A DNA stretch of 11,166 bases from Cyanobacteria bacterium UBA1221 (GTDB taxonomy: Bacteria > Cyanobacteriota > Vampirovibrionia > Gastranaerophilales > Gastranaerophilaceae): NCBI GenBank assembly GCA_002309425.1, contig DBXD01000049.1, positions 1 to 11,166 of the forward strand. The letters are read 5' to 3'. A model generated the notes under the pieces. That model was given only the letters and a program-made list of their open reading frames with translations, had not been told where the DNA came from and made no database searches. Made by a program: the position numbers and the translations under genes. How positions within the stretch are numbered: the stretch's first letter is position 1; each line of letters opens with the position of its first letter. This document shows, one piece after another, positions 6,610 through 11,166 of the stretch.

Positions 6610-8031
6610 ATGAAAGTTTGTCTGTCAAAAAATGATGCAAATAATAAGGAATATAACAAGATTGCTTTTAAGAGTAATCCGTTAATAAATGCGACCTCTT
6701 TTATAGAAGAAAGAGTATTGCTTAATAAAGCACTTCTTGACGGGGCAAAAGATGTTTCTTTTATTGTAAATTCAAATAACCGTGATGAGAGCGAAGAAAG
6801 GTTTATTCGTTCTGCTATTGCCTGGACAACTGCTTTTTTGACTCCGCTTATTACCCTTCCTCTGACAAACAGACTCGCTATGAGGCATATTGCAAAACTG
6901 TCAAAAAGTTTTCTGTCACAAGAGAATAATTTAATAGAACTTTCTAATAAATATCTGACTTCGGCAAAAGCAACAAAGCAGGGAATAGAGGAACTTTCAA
7001 GACGTTCAGACTTTTCTGAAATCTTAAAAGAAAATAATTATGATTATGAACAAATCCGCCAAAAATTATTGAAGAATAATACAATAAAACTTCCTAAAAA
7101 GTATTTAAAGTCTGCAGAGGCAACAAAAGAGGGGATAGCCGAACTTTCAAAGAAGTATGATTTTTCTGAGTTACTGAAGCGGAATGGCTATGATTATGAA
7201 AAAATCCGGAAAAATTTGATTAATGCAAAAATGTCCGTACTGGCATTTGATTTCCTCTTTACATCAGGAACACTGGGAAGTGCGGGCTTTATAAACCGCA
7301 GGAGGACCAGAAGAAAAACAGGACAGGATGGTTTTTCTGCCGAATTTAAAATGGCTGATAAAAATATTGTTGAAAAAAGAGCGGAAAAATATAAAAAAAC
7401 GGAAGATATGAGAGATAAAATATTCCTCTCTATAATACTTGCATTTGCAACGACCCCGTTATTGCTGAGAAAAGGACTACTTAACAATAGCGGGAAACTT
7501 ACAGATTTTGCTAAAAGATACGGCTCAAAATTTGACTATAATGACGGTATTTTTATGCGGAGATTACCGTTTTTATTAATGACTCTGGCTGCAGATTCGG
7601 GATTCTTGTTATCATCCAGAAATAAGACAGAAGTAAAAGATAATGCCGTAAGATTATCGTTGAACCAGATTGCGTACTTTGGTGCCGATATTGTTATAGG
7701 TAGTGCGCTTGCTGTATTGTCAGACAAATTATTTAAAACTGATTTACTTGATAAAAATTGTAAGAAAAATTGGATAAACAGAATAATTCCGCCAATAAAA
7801 CCGATAAGAGAGTTACAAGGCAAAAATAAAGCAATAGCTACCGGTCTGTTTTGGGTAAATATGCTGACTTTGTTTGGTATTGTAGGTATTGCTATTCCCA
7901 AAATGCTCAACAAAATGATAAGACATGATGTTGAAAAAGATGTCGTTATTAATAAGAGTAATACAGTAGGCATTAATTCCACAGCCTTGAAACGCCCGAG
8001 TTTGCAGGATTTTATTAAAAGAGAAATTTAA
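6610..8031 (+). CDS. Polytopic membrane protein of unknown function with a 50-residue tandem repeat
   Basis: I do not recognise this 473-residue protein. About six hydrophobic segments are visible, near residues 69-87, 207-227, 271-287, 319-336, 354-371 and 410-432, so it is probably an inner-membrane protein. Between the first two lies a hydrophilic helical region with two copies of one unit at an exact period of 50 residues (111-155 and 161-205). Both copies share KYL-SA-ATK-GI-ELS and NYDYE or GYDYE. A basic cluster, NRRRTRRKTG (229-238), follows the second membrane segment. The N-terminal 60 residues are polar and contain AFKSNP (19-24); there is no classical signal peptide. The gene starts 42 bases after rqcH with no Shine-Dalgarno and no terminator between, so it may be co-transcribed. 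Its stop overlaps the stop of the next gene on the other strand. Confidence 0.75.
   Translation: MKVCLSKNDANNKEYNKIAFKSNPLINATSFIEERVLLNKALLDGAKDVSFIVNSNNRDESEERFIRSAIAWTTAFLTPLITLPLTNRLAMRHIAKLSKSFLSQENNLIELSNKYLTSAKATKQGIEELSRRSDFSEILKENNYDYEQIRQKLLKNNTIKLPKKYLKSAEATKEGIAELSKKYDFSELLKRNGYDYEKIRKNLINAKMSVLAFDFLFTSGTLGSAGFINRRRTRRKTGQDGFSAEFKMADKNIVEKRAEKYKKTEDMRDKIFLSIILAFATTPLLLRKGLLNNSGKLTDFAKRYGSKFDYNDGIFMRRLPFLLMTLAADSGFLLSSRNKTEVKDNAVRLSLNQIAYFGADIVIGSALAVLSDKLFKTDLLDKNCKKNWINRIIPPIKPIRELQGKNKAIATGLFWVNMLTLFGIVGIAIPKMLNKMIRHDVEKDVVINKSNTVGINSTALKRPSLQDFIKREI
6940..7224 (+). repeat. Two-copy tandem repeat within the membrane protein gene (150-base period)
   Basis: Copy one runs 6940-7074 and copy two 7090-7224, exactly 150 bases apart. 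The protein copies are highly similar, while the DNA has diverged noticeably (for example at third codon positions). This points to an old in-frame duplication kept by selection rather than a recent slippage event. Confidence 0.85.
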
Positions 8032-9344
8032 AAAATATAAGCTGCAATTATTGCAAATATTATAAGCGGGATATTAAAGTGTAAAAATGTCGGAATACAA
8101 GTGTCTGATACGTGATTATGCTGGTTATCAGCATTCAGACCTGCCGTCGGTCCGAGCGTGGTATCTGATGCCGGAGAACCTGCATCACCTAACGCCGCAG
8201 CGGCAGCGAGTAAAACAACGGATGCCGCCGGAGAAAGGCCCAAATTAGAGCATACAGGTATAAATAAAACCGCCAAAATCGGAATTGTACCGAACGATGT
8301 TCCTATCCCGATAGTTACAAACAATCCGATAAACAACATTATACATATTGCGAGCAGTCTGCTGTTCTGCATAAACGGTAATGCCGCATTCACAAGAACT
8401 TCTATACCGCCCGTTTGTTTCAGAACAAGTGCAAACCCTGCTGCAACAAGCATTACAAATGCGACATACCCCATTAATCCTATACCTTCATTAATAAGCT
8501 TGTCCATTTTTCTGTGGCTGACAGCTCCTCCGCCAAACACTATTCCTAAACCTACTAATGCTCCAAGCGGTAAAGATTTTGTCAGTAACTGAACCACAAG
8601 CGTTGCAACAGCACCGATTAACGTAATATAGTGATTTTTATTTAATTTTAATGCTTCTTCATCATCTTCTTCAAGCTTATTTTTTCCAAACTCAATATCT
8701 TCGTATTCTCTCGGTTTTCTGTAAGAAATAAAAATTGCAAACAGCAAGCCTAAAAGCATTCCCAGCCCCAGTATCCAGGTCGATTTCCAGATGTCATTTT
8801 TTAATACTTCCATCCCGTTCAGGGTCATATTTTCTGCAAGAAGTCCCTGAAATATCAAACCAAATCCCGCCGGAATCATAATGTAAGGCGCTTTTAAACC
8901 AAATGCCAAAGAACACGCAACTGCTCGTCTGTCCAATTTTAATTTATTCATAACGTGCAATAACGGCGGTATTAAGATCGGAATAAACGCAATATGAACA
9001 GGAATTAAATTTTGTGAGAGCATTGCAATTACCGTAATTATTGTAAGCAGAAAGAATTTCTTGTTACCTATTACGGATGCAATTTTTTTTGCAAGAATTG
9101 TTGCAAGTCCTGTATGTGTCATTGCTGCAGCGAATGTTCCGAGCAAAATATAGCTAAGTGCGGTTTCCGCATTACCGCCCATGCCCTTTATAAACGTATC
9201 CATTACATCTTGGATATTCATTCCGCCGAGAAGCCCGGCAACGATTGCCGCTATAATTATTGCAAGAAGTACGTTTACTTTGCGCAAACAGAGTAAACAT
9301 AACAATAAAACAGATACTAAAACAGGGTTAAAAATTATACTCAT
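8028..9344 (-). CDS. Na+/H+ antiporter family membrane transporter (YuiF-like)
   Basis: The 438-residue protein is almost entirely hydrophobic, with roughly 12-14 membrane segments. It has one acidic cytoplasmic loop, at about 209-237 (KPREYEDIEFG then a run of Glu and Asp). The C-terminal signature GDAGSPASDTTLGPTAGLN (386-404), followed by the HNHVSD and PTFLHFN segments, is characteristic of the Na+/H+ antiporter family related to Bacillus YuiF. Paired internal segments rich in Gly and Pro fit an inverted-repeat ion transporter fold. The real substrate is uncertain, because members of this group have been linked to sodium/proton exchange and to amino-acid uptake. The start at 9344 is preceded by a weak site (TAGG). 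The gene follows the uracil glycosylase gene by 22 bases and is probably translated from its message. Its stop overlaps the convergent gene by 4 bases. Confidence 0.85.
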   Translation of the reverse strand: MSIIFNPVLVSVLLLCLLCLRKVNVLLAIIIAAIVAGLLGGMNIQDVMDTFIKGMGGNAETALSYILLGTFAAAMTHTGLATILAKKIASVIGNKKFFLLTIITVIAMLSQNLIPVHIAFIPILIPPLLHVMNKLKLDRRAVACSLAFGLKAPYIMIPAGFGLIFQGLLAENMTLNGMEVLKNDIWKSTWILGLGMLLGLLFAIFISYRKPREYEDIEFGKNKLEEDDEEALKLNKNHYITLIGAVATLVVQLLTKSLPLGALVGLGIVFGGGAVSHRKMDKLINEGIGLMGYVAFVMLVAAGFALVLKQTGGIEVLVNAALPFMQNSRLLAICIMLFIGLFVTIGIGTSFGTIPILAVLFIPVCSNLGLSPAASVVLLAAAAALGDAGSPASDTTLGPTAGLNADNQHNHVSDTCIPTFLHFNIPLIIFAIIAAYIF

Positions 9345-9366
9345 ATACCTATTCTATCACGAACAA

Positions 9367-9948
9367 TTATAACTCGTCGTAGGCTCTTTTAACAGCCTTT
9401 ATATCCTGCCACATAAGCCATTTTGGGCTGCCTTTTTCGTTTGAATCGTTTCTTAAAAGATATGACGGGTGGAAAATCGGCATCATTTTACTTCCGTAAG
9501 GACCGTCAAACCACTGACCTCTGACTTTACTGATAGTATATTTTGAATCAAGCATTGAACTCAGTGCAACTTTTCCGCATAACAGAATTATTCTTGGTTT
9601 CAGAATTTCTATTTGAGCATCCAAAAATGCTCTGCATGCTTCTTTTTCCTCCGGAAGCGGATCCCTGTTTTCGGGGGGACGGCACTTTAAAGTGTTACAA
9701 ATATAAACATCTTTTTGCCTTGACAAACCTACGGATGCAAAAATTCTGTCGAGCAGTTGTCCCGCTTTCCCGACAAAAGGTTCTCCCTGCTGATCTTCAT
9801 AATATCCGGGAGCCTCTCCTATCAACATTAATTTTGAATTGGGAACTCCGCCGGAAAAAACTATATTAGTACGGCTTGCATACAATGAGCAGTTTTGGCA
9901 ATGCTCACACAATTCTTTTACTTCATTAAGATCTTCTTCAATGCTCAT
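9367..9948 (-). CDS. Uracil-DNA glycosylase, family 4 (Fe-S type, UDGa)
   Basis: The enzyme removes uracil from DNA to begin base-excision repair of deaminated cytosine. The 193 residues carry the whole family signature. Motif A is GEAPG at 44-48, continued by EDQQGEPFVGKAGQLLD (51-67); there is a central NTLKCRPPENR (85-95) and the active-site motif HPSYLLR (160-166). Four cysteines are spaced as the family's 4Fe-4S ligands: C14 and C17 near the N-terminus, then C89 and C105, 16 apart. An additional C20 is present. A good Shine-Dalgarno (AAGGAA, 9954-9959) lies 5 bases before the ATG and fixes the start. It is the first gene of a pair with the antiporter gene. Confidence 0.93.
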   Translation of the reverse strand: MSIEEDLNEVKELCEHCQNCSLYASRTNIVFSGGVPNSKLMLIGEAPGYYEDQQGEPFVGKAGQLLDRIFASVGLSRQKDVYICNTLKCRPPENRDPLPEEKEACRAFLDAQIEILKPRIILLCGKVALSSMLDSKYTISKVRGQWFDGPYGSKMMPIFHPSYLLRNDSNEKGSPKWLMWQDIKAVKRAYDEL

Positions 9949-9972
9949 ATTTGTTCCTTAACCCGCAGCAAA

Positions 9973-10001
9973 AGTTTAGCACGAAAGAAATTCACAAGCA
10001 A
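9973..10001 (-). promoter_or_regulatory. Candidate promoter of the uracil glycosylase-antiporter pair
   Basis: On the minus strand TTGCTT (9996-10001) and TAAACT (9973-9978) are spaced by 17 bases, giving a start near 9966 and a leader of about 18 bases that includes the Shine-Dalgarno. Confidence 0.45.
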
Positions 10002-10016
10002 ATAAAACTTTACGAT

Positions 10017-10045
10017 TTGACACACACCTATTGTTATATGTTAAA
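10017..10045 (+). promoter_or_regulatory. Candidate promoter of the flavoprotein gene
   Basis: A consensus -35 TTGACA (10017-10022) is followed 17 bases later by a weak -10 (GTTAAA, 10040-10045). It is divergent from, and close to, the uracil glycosylase promoter. The poor -10 suggests either a regulated promoter or an alternative -10 nearby. Confidence 0.4.
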
Positions 10046-10056
10046 GTATATAGGAT

Positions 10057-10063
10057 AGGGGGA
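10057..10063 (+). promoter_or_regulatory. Ribosome binding site that sets the flavoprotein start
   Basis: A GGGGGA-type Shine-Dalgarno, 6 bases before the ATG at 10070, selects that codon over an in-frame TTG at 10031 that would lie inside the promoter. Confidence 0.8.
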
Positions 10064-10069
10064 TTTTGT

Positions 10070-10609
10070 ATGAAAAAAGTTTTAATAATTTCATCTTCAC
10101 CGAGGAGAGGCGGCAATTCGGATTTACTTTGTGATAAATTTGCGGAAGGCGCAGCTATTTCCGGAAATCATGTTGAAAAAGTCTTTCTTCGTGATAATGA
10201 AATTAACTATTGCACGGGTTGCGGATATTGTAATTCAAATGATTATACGTCATGCGCAAAGCATGATGATATGGCAAAAATCCTTGACATGATGATTGAT
10301 GCTGATGTTATAGTTTTTGCAACTCCGATATATTTTTATTCGATATCAGGTCAGATGAAAACCTTTATTGACAGAATATGTGCCAGATATCCCCATATTT
10401 GTGACAAGGAATTTTATTATATAATGACAGCTGCCGACAATGACCCGAAATCTGTTCAGCATGCTCTCGGTGATTTTAGCGGCTTGATGTCTTGTCTTAA
10501 AAACCCTCAGGAAAAAGGTCATCTTTTTGCAGGCGGTGTCTGGCAGAAAGGTGATGTCATTCATACGGAATATATGGCTCACGCATACGAAATGGGCTTG
10601 AATGTTTAA
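10070..10609 (+). CDS. Flavodoxin-fold NAD(P)H-dependent oxidoreductase, cysteine-rich (NADPH-dependent FMN reductase / iron-sulfur flavoprotein type)
   Basis: The 179-residue protein has a flavodoxin-like fold. The N-terminal strand VLIISSSPRRGGNS (4-17) is the FMN-phosphate loop of the family. TPIYFYSISGQMKTFIDR (85-102) is the second flavin-contacting segment and dimer helix. Between them is the cluster C48-x2-C51-x2-C54-x7-C62 followed by HDDM (65-68). In iron-sulfur flavoproteins a similar compact cluster binds 4Fe-4S; in other family members only some of these cysteines remain, so metal binding is possible but unproven. The likely role is cytosolic electron transfer or reduction of a quinone, flavin or similar acceptor, typical of anaerobes. 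The substrate is unknown. The next gene starts 21 bases after the stop with no terminator, so the two are probably co-transcribed. Confidence 0.88.
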   Translation: MKKVLIISSSPRRGGNSDLLCDKFAEGAAISGNHVEKVFLRDNEINYCTGCGYCNSNDYTSCAKHDDMAKILDMMIDADVIVFATPIYFYSISGQMKTFIDRICARYPHICDKEFYYIMTAADNDPKSVQHALGDFSGLMSCLKNPQEKGHLFAGGVWQKGDVIHTEYMAHAYEMGLNV

Positions 10610-10630
10610 ACCCGGGGTAATTTAAATTTT

Positions 10631-11166
10631 ATGGCTGCAAATTTTGATTTTTTAAAAAAAGTAGATAATGATTTGTATGAAATAATAGATGAGGCGGAAA
10701 GCCTCTATCGTGATGAGTATTTTGAGCAGTGTATGGCACAAACCCGCCGCTTCGGGGAAAATGTATGTAAAAAAGTTCTTGCCGATAAAAGAACTATAGA
10801 AAATACTTTTGATGAGATGCTTGCCACATTAAAGGACAATGAAACCGGGGAGCCTCAGGAGAAAGAATTTCTTGACGATTTGTACTTTTTAAAAAAGCAC
10901 GGGAACGATGCTGTTCATTCTTCCCGTGTAAACAGGAGCGGTATGGATGCCCTAGAATGTCTGCAAAGGGCTTTTGAAGTCGCAATTAACTATTCCGTTT
11001 ATAATATGGGTGCAAAAGAAAGCATTCTTTCTTTAAGGTATGATACAGAATTACTTGTTACCGGAAAAAAGGCAAAGAAATCCCTGTCTGAAAAGTATAC
11101 AGATGAAAAACGAAAAACGTCAGCAAAAACAAAATCCACTACAAAGAAAAAAGTTAAAAAAGAACC
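10631..11166 (+). CDS. DUF4145-like protein with Lys-rich linker, 3'-truncated by window edge
   Basis: A frame opens at ATG 10631 and is still open at the window end (178 complete codons). Residues about 8-125 are helical and resemble the DUF4145 domain. It has an early Arg/Glu helix (TRRFGENVCKKVL, 38-50) and, after a stretch of about 40 residues, KKHGNDAVHS (88-97), which fits the conserved Gly-Asn...His of that domain. A further helix follows. Such domains are found alone or in front of larger enzymes, including type I restriction HsdR subunits and helicases. From about residue 146 the sequence is Lys/Thr/Ser-rich, looking like a flexible or nucleic-acid-binding linker, so another domain may follow outside the window. 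The Shine-Dalgarno is weak (GGGG at 10614-10617). Function is not assigned. Confidence 0.7.
   Translation, partial: MAANFDFLKKVDNDLYEIIDEAESLYRDEYFEQCMAQTRRFGENVCKKVLADKRTIENTFDEMLATLKDNETGEPQEKEFLDDLYFLKKHGNDAVHSSRVNRSGMDALECLQRAFEVAINYSVYNMGAKESILSLRYDTELLVTGKKAKKSLSEKYTDEKRKTSAKTKSTTKKKVKKE

Noticed and set aside
7536..7982. Minus-strand frame of 148 codons resembling a hydrophobic protein
   Set aside because: It is antisense to membrane segments of the 6610-8031 gene, which produces spurious hydrophobic frames.
8158..8592. Plus-strand frame of 144 codons
   Set aside because: Antisense to the antiporter's conserved C-terminal half; its composition (Ala/Pro/Asn/Ile) mirrors the opposite frame.
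9543..9869. Plus-strand frame of 108 codons
   Set aside because: Antisense to the uracil glycosylase, whose catalytic and cysteine motifs make the minus strand the coding one.
10031..10069. TTG at 10031 as the flavoprotein start
   Set aside because: It lies inside the promoter and would add 13 residues before the canonical MKKVLIISSSP start; a strong ribosome site serves the ATG at 10070.

Overview
The window is AT-rich bacterial chromosome. It carries ordinary housekeeping genes (rimP, nusA, an RqcH/NFACT gene, a family 4 uracil-DNA glycosylase) mixed with less familiar ones. An anaerobic or gut-type lineage is plausible: there is a small cysteine-rich NAD(P)H-type flavoprotein and an Fe-S uracil glycosylase. 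A Gastranaerophilales/Melainabacteria-type (non-photosynthetic cyanobacterial) host would fit the base composition, the plant-GWD-like dikinase and the style of the hypothetical proteins, but that is a guess and nothing here proves it.

Layout. Positions 1-790 hold the 3' end of a gene for a long coiled-coil protein with a Thr/Pro-rich linker. Positions 791-1301 are a 510-base non-coding stretch. It contains a strong hairpin, two good sigma70-type promoter candidates, a perfect intrinsic terminator, a possible unannotated RNA and a copy of a widespread palindromic repeat. rimP and nusA follow as a two-gene operon, closed by a bidirectional terminator at 3058-3094. Convergent to it, on the minus strand, lies a 562-residue protein that I read as a stand-alone relative of plant glucan water dikinases. 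A 175-base divergent region separates it from a plus-strand rqcH-like gene, whose promoter sits so close to the start codon that the mRNA may be leaderless. Next comes an unrecognised polytopic membrane protein with a 50-residue tandem repeat; its stop codon overlaps that of a convergent Na+/H+ antiporter-family gene. The antiporter is the second gene of a minus-strand pair that begins with the uracil-DNA glycosylase. A second divergent promoter region (9949-10069) then drives a flavodoxin-like oxidoreductase and, 21 bases after it, a DUF4145-like protein that runs off the window.

How the genes relate. RimP (30S maturation), NusA (transcription elongation and termination) and RqcH (rescue of stalled 50S-peptidyl-tRNA) all belong to gene expression, but only rimP and nusA are physically coupled. 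The terminator in front of rimP suggests autoregulation by NusA-dependent attenuation. The dikinase, the membrane protein, the coiled-coil protein and the DUF4145-like protein are the accessory or poorly known part of the window. No mobile element, CRISPR array, tRNA or rRNA was seen.
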